A model generated the notes under the pieces. The model had not been told where the DNA came from. It did no database searches and saw nothing but the letters and a program-made list of their open reading frames with translations. The translations under genes were made by a program, and so were the position numbers. From contig NZ_JABAHZ010000003.1 of the NCBI RefSeq assembly GCF_012641265.1, positions 310,001 through 374,000 on the forward strand: DNA of 64,000 bases, read 5' to 3'. The stretch comes from Chitinophaga eiseniae. Its GTDB lineage: Bacteria > Bacteroidota > Bacteroidia > Chitinophagales > Chitinophagaceae. How positions within the stretch are numbered: position 1 is the stretch's first letter; the number at the start of each line of letters is the position of its first letter. This document shows, piece by piece, positions 17,123-26,458 of this stretch.

Positions 17123-19822
17123 ATGCTCAAGAAGATCCTGAAAATTGTGGGCATCACAGTACTGGTCTTGATAGTGGCCGCTTTCGCCATTCCCTATTTC
17201 TTCAAAGACAAAATTATCGCCATTGTAAAAACAGAGCTGAATAACCGGCTCATTGCCAAGGTGGATTTTAAAGACGTGGATATCAGCTTATTCCGTCATT
17301 TTCCCCGTTTGTCGGTAGGACTCGAAAACCTCCAGGTAGTAGGTACCGGAGAGTTTTCTTCAGATACCCTGCTGGCCGCCAAACAAATCGATGTGGCGCT
17401 CAACCTGATGAGTGTTATCAATGGCGGTAAGATGGATATCTATAATATCGCCCTCTCACAACCACGCATACACGCCATTGTGAATAAAGATGGCGCCGCC
17501 AACTGGAATATCATGAAACCCGATACGGCGGCTGCGCATCCGGCAGATACTACCCAAAGCAAATTTGCCCTCAGCCTGCAACAGTATAAAATCGAAGATG
17601 CCTGGATCAGCTATGAAGACCGCCAGGGTAATATGGCCTTACTGGTTACCGGCCTTACCCACCAGGGTCAGGGCGACTTTACCCAGGACCAATTCCTCCT
17701 GCAAACCAGTACGGTAGCCGATGGCATTACCTTCCGCTATGGCCTCATCCCCTATTTATCGCAGGTAAAAACAAAGCTGGATGCAGGCATCCAGATCGAT
17801 AACAAAACCAGTACCTATACCCTGAAAGATGGTAAAGCTTCGCTCAACAACCTGGAACTGACCCTGCAAGGCCTTTTCAGGCTGGTAAATGACTCTACCT
17901 ACGGTATGGATATGGGCTTTAAAGCGCCTTCGACTAACTTTAAAGACCTCCTGTCGCTGGTGCCTGCAGTATATAAAACGGATTTCGATAAGATAAAAAC
18001 CAGCGGTACCGCCGCTTTTGCCGGTTTCGTAAAGGGTAACTATTCCCCTACGCAAATGCCGTCATTTGGACTGGACCTGAACGTAAAAGATGGCTTCTTC
18101 CAATATCCCGATCTGCCTAAGCCAGTGAAGAATATACAGATAGCCATGAAAATCAGCAACCCGGATGGCGTACCCGATCACACCGTAGTAGATATGCCTA
18201 CCGGCCACCTGGAAATGGATAATACGCCACTGGACCTGCGCATGCTGGTTAAAACACCGGTATCCGACCTGTACGTAGATGCTGCGGCCAAAGGCAAACT
18301 GGATCTTTCCAAAATCAGCCAGTTCGTGAAACTGGAGGCAGGAACCAACTTAACCGGCCTGCTGGATGCCGATATCAGCGCCAAAGGCAATATGAGCGCC
18401 ATCGAAAAGCAACAGTACGACCGCTTCTATGCCGCCGGCACCCTGCAATTGAGCAATATGCTCTATAAAAGCAAAGATTATCCCGATGGCGTAAAAGTGA
18501 ATAACCTCTTCCTCCAGTTCAACCCGAAAAATGTAACAGTAAAAGAACTGAACGGACAATACCTGGGTACTAATTTCGAAGCTAATGGTGCAGTCAATAA
18601 CCTGCTCGCCTATACGCTGAAAAACGCTCCCCTGGATGGACAGCTGAATTTCAAAGCCGATGAAATCAACCTGGATAAATGGATGGGAACCACTAGCTCC
18701 ACGCCTGCCGCCAGCAAGGAAACCGCTAAAAAAGACAGTGCTGCTGCTATGCCTTTTGCCGTGCCGGCCAACCTGAACATCGGCCTGCAAACGACCGTTA
18801 ATAAAATCCACTACGATAAAGCCGATCTCACTAACGTATCCGGTAACCTGCTGGTAAAAGATGAAACGGTAACCATGCAGCAGCTCAAAGCCAATGCCCT
18901 GCAGGGTACGATGGAAATTAATGGCAGCTACAGCACCAAAGCCAGCAAAACCAACCCGGACATTAACCTGGCGTACAATGTACAGAACCTCGACGTACAA
19001 CAAACGTTCAATACCTTCAATACCGTACAAAAGTTAATGCCTATCGGTAAATTCCTCTCCGGTAAAATTACCTCCCAGCTCACTATGCATGGTAAACTGG
19101 GCAAGGATATGTCGCCCGATCTGAATACTCTTACCGGAGATGGTAACCTGCTGCTGATCCAGGGATTCCTGAAACAGTTTGCCCCGGTAGACCAGCTGGC
19201 CAACACCCTGAATGTGGCCCAGCTGAAAGACCTGTCACTCCGTGATATCAAAAACTATTTCGCTTTTGAAAACGGTCGTGTGAAAGTGAATCCATTTAAG
19301 GTAGTAGTCAACGGCGTGCGTATGGATATTGCCGGTTCACATGGATTTGACCAGTCGCTCGACTATACCCTGCAACTGGCCCTCCCACGCAGCCTGATGG
19401 GCGCTGCTGGTAATAACCTGATCAACAACCTGGCATCGCAGGCGCAAAGCAAGGGTATTCCTGTCAATATCGGCGACAGCGTTCACCTGCAGGTGCTAAT
19501 GGGTGGTAATATCTTAAAGCCCAGCGTAAAAACCGACTTGCGCGAATCGGCCAACAGCTTGAAAAACCAGGCAGCTGAGCTGGTAAAAAATAAAATAGAT
19601 ACGGTGAAAAACACGGTAAAAGACAGCCTGAACCAGATTAAAAATACCGCTGTCAATACCCTGAAAGACGAGTTAAAAAATCAACTCAGCGGTAAAAAAG
19701 ATTCTGCACATAACGGCAAACCACTGGAAAATGTGGGTAAACAAGCCGGCGAATCAGTGAAGAATACCTTAAACAACCTGTTTAAGAAGAAAAACAATAC
19801 CGCCGATACAACCAAACACTAA
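17123..19822 (+). CDS. AsmA family protein, large inner-membrane-anchored
   Basis: An 899-residue protein with one N-terminal membrane anchor (residues 7-27, IVGITVLVLIVAAFAIPYFF) followed by the AsmA domain (KVDFKDVDISLFRHFPRLSVGLENL, then DIYNIALSQPRIHAIVNKDGAANWNIM). Beta-rich repeats run to about residue 800. AsmA-like proteins of the bridge-like lipid transfer group span the periplasm and affect outer-membrane lipid or protein homeostasis. The last 90 residues are different: a lysine-rich, strongly helical tail with repeated KNTVKDSLNQIKNT and KDELKNQLSGKKD blocks, and DUF-free low complexity. The gene seems monocistronic, ended by a perfect 17-bp hairpin. A precise role is not shown by the sequence. 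Confidence 0.87.
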   Translation: MLKKILKIVGITVLVLIVAAFAIPYFFKDKIIAIVKTELNNRLIAKVDFKDVDISLFRHFPRLSVGLENLQVVGTGEFSSDTLLAAKQIDVALNLMSVINGGKMDIYNIALSQPRIHAIVNKDGAANWNIMKPDTAAAHPADTTQSKFALSLQQYKIEDAWISYEDRQGNMALLVTGLTHQGQGDFTQDQFLLQTSTVADGITFRYGLIPYLSQVKTKLDAGIQIDNKTSTYTLKDGKASLNNLELTLQGLFRLVNDSTYGMDMGFKAPSTNFKDLLSLVPAVYKTDFDKIKTSGTAAFAGFVKGNYSPTQMPSFGLDLNVKDGFFQYPDLPKPVKNIQIAMKISNPDGVPDHTVVDMPTGHLEMDNTPLDLRMLVKTPVSDLYVDAAAKGKLDLSKISQFVKLEAGTNLTGLLDADISAKGNMSAIEKQQYDRFYAAGTLQLSNMLYKSKDYPDGVKVNNLFLQFNPKNVTVKELNGQYLGTNFEANGAVNNLLAYTLKNAPLDGQLNFKADEINLDKWMGTTSSTPAASKETAKKDSAAAMPFAVPANLNIGLQTTVNKIHYDKADLTNVSGNLLVKDETVTMQQLKANALQGTMEINGSYSTKASKTNPDINLAYNVQNLDVQQTFNTFNTVQKLMPIGKFLSGKITSQLTMHGKLGKDMSPDLNTLTGDGNLLLIQGFLKQFAPVDQLANTLNVAQLKDLSLRDIKNYFAFENGRVKVNPFKVVVNGVRMDIAGSHGFDQSLDYTLQLALPRSLMGAAGNNLINNLASQAQSKGIPVNIGDSVHLQVLMGGNILKPSVKTDLRESANSLKNQAAELVKNKIDTVKNTVKDSLNQIKNTAVNTLKDELKNQLSGKKDSAHNGKPLENVGKQAGESVKNTLNNLFKKKNNTADTTKH

Positions 19823-19826
19823 AGAT

Positions 19827-19863
19827 ATAAGTTCCGCCCCACCTGTGGTGGGGCGGAACTTAT
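19827..19863 (+). terminator. Perfect 17-bp hairpin terminator after the asmA-like gene
   Basis: ATAAGTTCCGCCCCACC (19827-19843) and its exact complement (19847-19863) surround a TGT loop, starting 5 bases after the stop codon. A T-rich stretch follows at about 19870. Confidence 0.85.
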
Positions 19864-19907
19864 ATTCACATTTTTTCCGTAACTTATGGTAACCAAAACC
19901 CCGGACC

Positions 19908-20291
19908 ATGTTGTTACCTTTCCTCCATTCCACCTGGTGTAACGCTGCCATCTTTGCGGGTGCAATATTCTTTCTCATGGGCTTCTTTATTCACCGTTAC
20001 CCACCCAAAAGCACCAAATCATGGTACGGCTACCGCAGTTTCCTATCTACCAAAACACCTGAAATGTGGCGCGCTGCCAACGAATACGCGGCCTATATTT
20101 CCCGTCGTATAGGCGTGATATTGATATTGACAGGCATTGCCTGTGCCCTGCTGTTCGACCGGCAATCCGACTGGTTCCTGTACATCACCATCGGCGCTGT
20201 AGTAGCTGGCGCCATGTATATGGTGGGCGATACAGAATGGGAGCTCACCCGCCACTTCGATAAAGATGGCAACCGCATACTTCCAGAATAA
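19908..20291 (+). CDS. SdpI family membrane protein
   Basis: A 127-residue protein with three hydrophobic segments (about 12-28, 66-84, 88-106). Between the first two lies the SdpI-family block PKSTKSWYGYRSFLSTKTP followed by WRAANEYAA. The founding member, Bacillus SdpI, protects against the SdpC toxin, and relatives in many phyla are annotated from this domain alone; no toxin gene is adjacent here, so an immunity role is not supported. It is a single gene convergent with the RND pump gene, with a hairpin between them. Start at 19908 fits the first membrane segment. Confidence 0.8.
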   Translation: MLLPFLHSTWCNAAIFAGAIFFLMGFFIHRYPPKSTKSWYGYRSFLSTKTPEMWRAANEYAAYISRRIGVILILTGIACALLFDRQSDWFLYITIGAVVAGAMYMVGDTEWELTRHFDKDGNRILPE

Positions 20292-20301
20292 AAACAAAGA
20301 A

Positions 20302-20321
20302 GGCGCTGCTTTCGCAACGCC
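20302..20321 (-). terminator. Terminator of the RND efflux operon
   Basis: On the minus strand GGCGTTGC and GCAGCGCC form a stem with one mismatch around a GAAA tetraloop, followed by the T-rich TTCTTTGTTTTTATT. It lies 28 bases after the pump gene stop and may also serve the convergent SdpI gene. Confidence 0.6.
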
Positions 20322-20348
20322 CCCTTGTAATTATAAACCCTAATACTA

Positions 20349-23300
20349 TTAAATTTTTCCCTGTACATCATGCTCCGGTACAGATTGGTAGCTTTCCTTC
20401 ATCTTTTGTAATTTCTCTTTACCATATGCCAGTCGCGTAATCACTACAAACAGCACCGGTACGATGAAAATAGCCAGGAAGGTGGCAGTAAACATACCCC
20501 CCAACACCGTCCATCCCATGGTTTTACGGGCTTCCGCACCCGCACCGGAAGAAAATACCAGTGGCAGGATACCCAACAGGAATGCCATAGACGTCATGAT
20601 AATAGGACGTAAACGCAGTTTGGCTGCTTCTACAGCCGCGGTTATCAGATCCATGCCCCTGTCTACACGCTCTTTCGCAAACTCCACGATCAGGATCGCA
20701 TTCTTGGCCGACAAACCGATCAAGGTAATCAAACCAATCTGCGCGTATACGTTGTTACTCAGCTTAGGCAGGAAGGTAAGCACCGTAATGGCCCCAAAGG
20801 CGCCAATAGGCACGGCCAGCAGTACCGAGAAGGGTACCGACCAGCTTTCGTACAAAGCGGCCAGGAACAGGAATACAAAGATGATTGACAAGGCAAAGAT
20901 GTAAACGGTTTTGGAACCCGACAACAACTCCTCACGGCTCAAACCGGAGAACTCATATCCATATCCATCCGGTAATGTCTGCGCCGCCACTTCCTTCAAT
21001 GCACTGATCGCATCTCCGGAACTATATCCCGGCGCAGGGTTACCGTTGATTTCCGCAGAACGGAACAGGTTATAGTGCGAAATCACCGGGGCACTTTCTA
21101 TCACTTTATAAGTGGTCAATGCACTCAAAGGCACCATAGAACCCGCCGCATTGCGCACAAATAACTGGTTCAGGTTTTTAATATCCCCCCGGTAAGTAGA
21201 ATCCGCCTGTGCTACCACACGGAAGTTACGCCCATAAATAGTAAAGTCGTTGATATAGGCACTACCCATATACGTTTGCAGGGCAGATGCAATATCCGAT
21301 ATCTTCACGCCCATTTTCTTGGCCTTTTCACGGTCAATATCGAGCTGGTAGCCGGGTGTACGGGCCGTAAAGAAGGAAAATGCCTTGGCTATTTCAGGGC
21401 GACTGTTTGCCGCCGCCAGGAACTTCTGCAGCACTCCTTCAAACGCTTTTACCTCACCGCTTCCCCGCTGTTCGAGTACAAACGAGAAACCAGCGGTAGA
21501 ACCCAACCCTGGTATAGCCGGTGGCGGAATCACCACCACATTGGCTTCCTTATATTTCGACAATTTCTTCTGCAACGCAGCTACCAGGCCAAACACCTGC
21601 AGGGAATCCGGCTTACGCTGATCCCATGGCTTCAGCTGGCAGAAGATGGTAGCACTGTTGGATTTGGTAGCAAAGTTTACTACGTTCAAACCTCCCAGCG
21701 CCGCATAGTGCGCAATACCTTCTGTATGATCCAGGTCTTTCATCATCTGCTGCATCACCGCCAGGGTACGTTCTGTAGAAGAAGATTCAGGAAGGTCGAA
21801 TGTGATATAAATACGTCCGTCATCTTCTGTAGGAATAAACCCGGTAGGCTTGCTCTTAAACAACATCATGGTACCTACAAATATGCAGATGAGGATCACC
21901 ACTACAAACCGGAAATAACGGATACTCTTTTTAACCCCCATGGAATAACGGGAAGTAGTGTGCCCGAACCAGCGGTTGAACTTGTAGAAGAATTTATTCA
22001 GCCCTTTGGAATCCTTATCCAGGTGCATAGGTCTCAGCAACAGGATACACAATGCCGGTGTTAATGACAACGCCACAAATGCGGAGATCATTACAGAGAT
22101 GGCAATGGTGATAGCAAACTGCTGGTATAAGCGCCCTACGATACCTGGTATAAATCCTACGGGAACGAATACTGCCGCCAGGATCAAGGCAATGGCGATT
22201 ACGGGGCCTGAAATTTCTTTCATGGCCTGCGCGGTAGCATCCCGTGGCGTCATTTTCTCATGATCAATATTATGCTGTACCGCTTCCACCACCACAATGG
22301 CGTCATCCACCACAATACCGATAGCCAGCACGAAACCGAACAGCGTTAAGGTATTGATCGTAAATCCAAGTGGTATGAAAAAGATGAAGGTGGCAATAAT
22401 GGATACCGGGATGGCCAATACCGGTATCAGTGTTGCGCGCCAGCTTTGCAGGAACAGGAATACCACGATCACCACCAGTATCAGTGCTTCTACCAGGGTA
22501 TGCAATACCTCTTCGATAGACACTTTTACGACAGACACAGATTCAAATGGCACTACGTATTCCACGTCAGAGGGGAATTGCTTTTTCAGTTCCTCCATGG
22601 CGGCAGTCACGTTCTTTGCCGTTTCAATGGCGTTGCTGCCAGGGGCCTGGTAAACGAGCAGGTAGGCTGCACGTTTTCCATCCACGAAGTTATTACCGGC
22701 ATAGTTAAATTTACCCAGCTGCACGCGGGCTACATCTTTCAGGTATACCAGCGTTCCATCGGCGGGACGGGTTTTCACGACCACGTTACCAAATTCTTCC
22801 GGTGTGGATAAACGCCCTTTGGTGAAGATGTTGTATTCAAAGGTTTGACCGGTTTGCTGCGGCGGCGCTCCCACGGAACCTGCGGTGATCTGCGCATTCT
22901 GCTCTGCGAGGGCTGCACGGATATCATCGGCAGTAACGCCCATTTCCGCCAGCTTATCAGGCTTCAGCCATATACGCATACTGAAATCATCTGCACGGGT
23001 AAAGATATCCCCTACTCCTTTTGCTCTCAGCAACGCATCTTTTACATATACGTTGGTGTAGTTGTCGAGGAAGGTAATATCATGTGTGCCTTTGGGAGAA
23101 TACAGGGCTACGAGCATCAGGATGCTCGGGTTACGCTTCCTAACGGTTAAGCCTAAACGCTGCACTTCCTGTGGCAGGGTGGGCTGTGCAATTCCTACAC
23201 GGTTTTGTACGTCCAGTGCGGCAATGTTGATATCGGTACCTACTTCAAAGTTAACCGTCATACTCATTTGTCCGCTACTGGTATTGTTGGTATTGATGTA

Positions 23301-23531
23301 CGTCATACCCGGCGTACCATTCACCTGCACTTCTACCGGCGTTGCCACGGTTTGTTCTACCGTTTGTGCATCTGCACCGGTGTAGGTACCCGTTACCTGT
23401 ACAGTGGGGGGTGAAATTTCCGGGTACTGGCCAATGGCCAGGTTCATCATCGCCAATATCCCCACCAATACCAGCACGATAGAAATCACTATCGCTGTTA
23501 CGGGTCGTTTTATAAAAGTATCTGCAATCAT
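20349..23531 (-). CDS. RND efflux pump, inner-membrane transporter (HAE1/AcrB type)
   Basis: The 1060-residue proton-driven pump subunit, expected to form a trimer and expel hydrophobic compounds, drugs or bile-like molecules from the periplasm. It has the twelve-helix, two-porter-loop plan: TM1 at residues 10-30, the first large loop to about 335, TM2-6, a second loop from about 560, and TM7-12. The proton relay is present as D409-D410 in GIVVDDAIVVVEAV and K943 in GLSAKNAILIVEF. Length and motifs match AcrB/MexB rather than the metal-exporting CusA group. It is the third gene of the operon, 28 bases after the adaptor gene. No regulator gene (TetR or AraC) is adjacent. Confidence 0.96.
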   Translation of the reverse strand: MIADTFIKRPVTAIVISIVLVLVGILAMMNLAIGQYPEISPPTVQVTGTYTGADAQTVEQTVATPVEVQVNGTPGMTYINTNNTSSGQMSMTVNFEVGTDINIAALDVQNRVGIAQPTLPQEVQRLGLTVRKRNPSILMLVALYSPKGTHDITFLDNYTNVYVKDALLRAKGVGDIFTRADDFSMRIWLKPDKLAEMGVTADDIRAALAEQNAQITAGSVGAPPQQTGQTFEYNIFTKGRLSTPEEFGNVVVKTRPADGTLVYLKDVARVQLGKFNYAGNNFVDGKRAAYLLVYQAPGSNAIETAKNVTAAMEELKKQFPSDVEYVVPFESVSVVKVSIEEVLHTLVEALILVVIVVFLFLQSWRATLIPVLAIPVSIIATFIFFIPLGFTINTLTLFGFVLAIGIVVDDAIVVVEAVQHNIDHEKMTPRDATAQAMKEISGPVIAIALILAAVFVPVGFIPGIVGRLYQQFAITIAISVMISAFVALSLTPALCILLLRPMHLDKDSKGLNKFFYKFNRWFGHTTSRYSMGVKKSIRYFRFVVVILICIFVGTMMLFKSKPTGFIPTEDDGRIYITFDLPESSSTERTLAVMQQMMKDLDHTEGIAHYAALGGLNVVNFATKSNSATIFCQLKPWDQRKPDSLQVFGLVAALQKKLSKYKEANVVVIPPPAIPGLGSTAGFSFVLEQRGSGEVKAFEGVLQKFLAAANSRPEIAKAFSFFTARTPGYQLDIDREKAKKMGVKISDIASALQTYMGSAYINDFTIYGRNFRVVAQADSTYRGDIKNLNQLFVRNAAGSMVPLSALTTYKVIESAPVISHYNLFRSAEINGNPAPGYSSGDAISALKEVAAQTLPDGYGYEFSGLSREELLSGSKTVYIFALSIIFVFLFLAALYESWSVPFSVLLAVPIGAFGAITVLTFLPKLSNNVYAQIGLITLIGLSAKNAILIVEFAKERVDRGMDLITAAVEAAKLRLRPIIMTSMAFLLGILPLVFSSGAGAEARKTMGWTVLGGMFTATFLAIFIVPVLFVVITRLAYGKEKLQKMKESYQSVPEHDVQGKI

Positions 23532-23559
23532 GATCTTCGCTGTTGATTCTACTGATAAA

Positions 23560-24696
23560 CTATTTCTTCGCTGCAGCGTCTTGTGGTGCTGCAGGTATTC
23601 CTATCTGTATCTTGCCGCCATCGCGCAAACGCTGGAAGCCTTCTACTATCACTTTCTCACCGGACTGTATACCGTCCATGATTACTATTTTATCGCCGAT
23701 CCTGGGGCCCAGGTGTACTTTCTTTTGCGTAGCCGTGCTGTCGCCAGCCACAAATACGAAATATTCACCCATCTGCTCTGTGATCGCTTTGTATGGGATC
23801 AAGAGCCGGTGGCCCGACTGATCATTGAGTACGCGGAGTACGCAGCTCATACCATCTTTCAGCTGATCATCGGGGTTATTGAATTCAATACGTATGCGGA
23901 TAGTACCAGTTTGGTTATCCACCCCGCGGTCAATAGCCAGTATCTTACCACCATGCGTATATCCGGTACCGTTAGACAGCTGTAAGCGGAAAGTAGAATC
24001 GCTGGTAGCGGCATTTCCCTGCAGCGCTGCAAAGCGGGCAATATCATTTTCGTTCACCACAAAATCTACTGCAATGGGATTTTCACTGGAGATGGAGTTC
24101 AACAGGGTACTGCCAGGGCTCACCTGGGCGCCCAGTTTCACCTGGGAAATACCAATGCGTCCGGTAAACGGCGCTTTGATGAGTGAGTAATCAAGATCTG
24201 TACGCACCGCAGCGAGATTCGCTTCTGTGGCTGCCAGCTGGCTACGGGAAGTTTCCAGGGTAGCTTTGGCATTATCCACAATCTGGCGGGCTACTGCGTC
24301 CTGGTCGGCCAGGCGCTGGTAACGGTCATCATCTTTCTTTGCCCTCTCAAAGCTCGCACGGGCACTGGCTACATTAGCCTGTGCCTGCAGATAGGCGGCC
24401 TCATATTTACGGCGGTCTATCTCATACAAGACCTTCCCCTTCTGCACAATTTCTCCTTCTTTAAAAAAGATACCCGTAATAAAACCTGATACCTGGGAAC
24501 GCAGTTCTACCTGGTTCAACGCTACCACGGTGGCGGGATATTTATCATAATAAACGGCCGGCGCCTCTGTAGCGGCGATAACGTTTACCGGTGTAGGGGG
24601 AATAACAGGTGCGCCTTTCTGACCAGGGCCTTTACAAGCCGCAAAGCCCAGCATAGTGGCAGCACTGATTAAGACGATGTTGTTCATTTTTTTCAT
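23560..24696 (-). CDS. RND efflux periplasmic adaptor subunit (lipoprotein)
   Basis: A 378-residue membrane-fusion protein linking pump and outer-membrane channel. The signal peptide MKKMNNIVLISAATMLGFAAC ends in a lipobox, so the mature protein is lipid-anchored at C21. Then come a lipoyl/barrel-sandwich part (QVSGFITGIFFKEGEIVQKG), a helical hairpin (residues about 95-165, Ala/Gln/Lys-rich coiled coil), the second lipoyl half (APFTGRIGISQVKLGAQV) and the beta-barrel and membrane-proximal domains. I chose the ATG at 24696, preceded by GGAACGGAT, over the ATG at 24714 that adds six residues and nearly touches the upstream stop. Middle gene of the channel-adaptor-pump operon. Confidence 0.94.
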   Translation of the reverse strand: MKKMNNIVLISAATMLGFAACKGPGQKGAPVIPPTPVNVIAATEAPAVYYDKYPATVVALNQVELRSQVSGFITGIFFKEGEIVQKGKVLYEIDRRKYEAAYLQAQANVASARASFERAKKDDDRYQRLADQDAVARQIVDNAKATLETSRSQLAATEANLAAVRTDLDYSLIKAPFTGRIGISQVKLGAQVSPGSTLLNSISSENPIAVDFVVNENDIARFAALQGNAATSDSTFRLQLSNGTGYTHGGKILAIDRGVDNQTGTIRIRIEFNNPDDQLKDGMSCVLRVLNDQSGHRLLIPYKAITEQMGEYFVFVAGDSTATQKKVHLGPRIGDKIVIMDGIQSGEKVIVEGFQRLRDGGKIQIGIPAAPQDAAAKK

Positions 24697-24715
24697 ATCC
24701 GTTCCGGTTACCATT

Positions 24716-26050
24716 TTAATAATTAGCTGTTAAGGTTCCTAATGCTTTTTGCAGATCTATCCGGCTGGACAGCACCTGGTACATAGAATTATAAAAATTG
24801 AGCTGTGCTGTACGCAGATCCGTTTCCGAAATCAGCACATCGAGATAGGTTTTGATCCCTTCTTTATATTGCAACTGCAACATGTCATATACATCTTTTG
24901 CCATCTGCACATTTTCTTTCAACGTCAGGTAGTCGTTATAGTTACTCCTGTAAGTAGCCATAGCCTGTGCATATTGCGAGTTGATCTGGCTTCTTAATGC
25001 CGCAAAGTCCCATTGGGTACGCTGCAACTGCATTTCCGCCATGCGGATATTATGTACCCGTTTTCCTCCCTGGAAAATAGGCAACGATAGTTTCAATCCC
25101 AGCAACGAGTTAGGATAATCGTTACTGTATAGTTTTCCGAAATCGGCGCTCTGGTAGGCAAATGCATAGTTCACAAAGGCCGATACGGTAGGCAGGTAAC
25201 TCCATTTATTGTATTTCACGTTGGCCTGTTGCAGACTTTGTTGGGTTTCGAGCAACTGGTATTCAATACGGTTCTTATAATCGGCCACCAACAGGGTATC
25301 TTCCCCTGTTACCTGTGCCGCCAGCGAGGAGGAATCCTGTACCAGCGGAACATCACCACTGCTGGCAGGATATCCCATTAATTGCTTCAGGTAGGCCTGC
25401 TTGGCGACGAGCAGTTCCCTGGCCGACTTTTGCTGGGCTTTCGCATTGTTCAGCGAAATAGTGGCCCGCTTGGCATCTATTTTATCTACCACCCCACTGG
25501 CATATTGGTTATTCGCATCTTTCAGACTACGTTCCAGCCGGGTGATATCTTCATTAAGTACTTTAATCTGCTCTGCTGTCAGCAATACATCATAGTATGC
25601 TTTGCTCACATCGGCTACCAGGTCTATCTGGTTGCGCATGGTGGTTTGCCGGCTTTGTTTCCGTACTTCCTTTGCCGTGTTGGTGGCCAGTAACAGGTCG
25701 CGGGTAAAAATATTCTGATTCAACCCAAACTGCGCCGTCGAAGTATTGGCCACACCCACTTTCGTAGGATTGCCACCGAAAATGGAAGTGGGCAATTCCA
25801 TGTAATGCTGGATATTATAATCCAGGTTGATCTGGGGATACCAATCGGCCAGCTTACTTTTCACCGTTCTATCGGTAATGGCTTCATCCAGCAGCGACTG
25901 ACGTATGACCGGCTGGTGTGCAATCGCATACCGGATACATTCCTGTAGCGTGGCGCTGGTTAAAAGGGAATCGGCAGGTTGCTGTGCAAATACCCGTGGG
26001 GAGATAAACACCCCACACGTTACAGCTAACAAATAAAATGCTCTTTTCAT
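24716..26050 (-). CDS. TolC family outer-membrane channel protein
   Basis: A 444-residue outer-membrane efflux protein with a signal peptide (MKRAFYLLAVTCGVFISPRVFAQ, cleavage near residue 23). The TolC repeat pattern is visible twice: long heptad-like helices (TNTAKEVRKQSRQTTMRNQI; EQIKVLNEDITRLERSLKD) and beta segments such as ADWYPQINLDYNIQ and YLPTVSAFVNYAF. It would form the trimeric outer-membrane duct of the tripartite pump. It is the first gene of the operon; its stop is one base before an alternative ATG of the adaptor gene, pointing to coupled expression. Confidence 0.94.
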   Translation of the reverse strand: MKRAFYLLAVTCGVFISPRVFAQQPADSLLTSATLQECIRYAIAHQPVIRQSLLDEAITDRTVKSKLADWYPQINLDYNIQHYMELPTSIFGGNPTKVGVANTSTAQFGLNQNIFTRDLLLATNTAKEVRKQSRQTTMRNQIDLVADVSKAYYDVLLTAEQIKVLNEDITRLERSLKDANNQYASGVVDKIDAKRATISLNNAKAQQKSARELLVAKQAYLKQLMGYPASSGDVPLVQDSSSLAAQVTGEDTLLVADYKNRIEYQLLETQQSLQQANVKYNKWSYLPTVSAFVNYAFAYQSADFGKLYSNDYPNSLLGLKLSLPIFQGGKRVHNIRMAEMQLQRTQWDFAALRSQINSQYAQAMATYRSNYNDYLTLKENVQMAKDVYDMLQLQYKEGIKTYLDVLISETDLRTAQLNFYNSMYQVLSSRIDLQKALGTLTANY

Positions 26051-26405
26051 AAAAGGCTTTTGACATTCAGTTCATCATTGTACCAATCGAAAGGGAATAA
26101 TACCCGCATAAAAACGAGTCAGATTTTTATGACATTGTAGCATTGTTCCCCTGGTTGTTGCAGAGACTTTTCCGTCCATGTAACATTAATATTAGTCGCA
26201 AAAACATGTCTATGCTGTAGTTATTACAGCCAACAGGCAGGTTGATATGAGAGTTGCTTATTCGATACTATCTGAAACTAGGCAGCACGGTTTTCAGGTG
26301 TGGTTCCAGGTATCTGAATCAACGTTTAACAGTGAAGTAGGTATACAACAATTATGGTTGCTTAGGTAAAAGTAAATTCGGGCGCTAAGATAACCTTATG
26401 CAAAC
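26051..26405. other. Intergenic region upstream of the efflux operon
   Basis: About 355 bases between the lipA terminator and the start of the TolC-family gene. It should contain the efflux operon promoter and any operator, but I found no exact TAnnTTTG element, no clear inverted-repeat operator and no coding frame. Confidence 0.5.
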
Positions 26406-26406
26406 A

Positions 26407-26432
26407 AAAATCCACCCCTGAGGGTGGATTTT
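26407..26432 (-). terminator. Terminator of lipA
   Basis: AAAATCCACCC (26407-26417) and GGGTGGATTTT (26422-26432) form an 11-bp perfect stem with a 4-base loop, 27 bases after the lipA stop; on the minus strand the second arm ends in a T-run. Confidence 0.85.
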
Positions 26433-26458
26433 AACAATTCGGTGAGAATCAGCTCCGG

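Noticed and set aside
18350-19030. 226-codon open frame on the minus strand
   Set aside because: It lies wholly inside the asmA-like gene on the opposite strand, has no family resemblance and the plus-strand gene is clear.
19908-20291. SdpI-family gene as part of a toxin/immunity pair
   Set aside because: No toxin or SdpC-like gene is adjacent and the domain is widespread without such a role.
21276-22064. 262-codon plus-strand open frame
   Set aside because: Antisense to the RND pump gene, composition rich in His/Arg/Gln typical of a shadow frame, no family seen.
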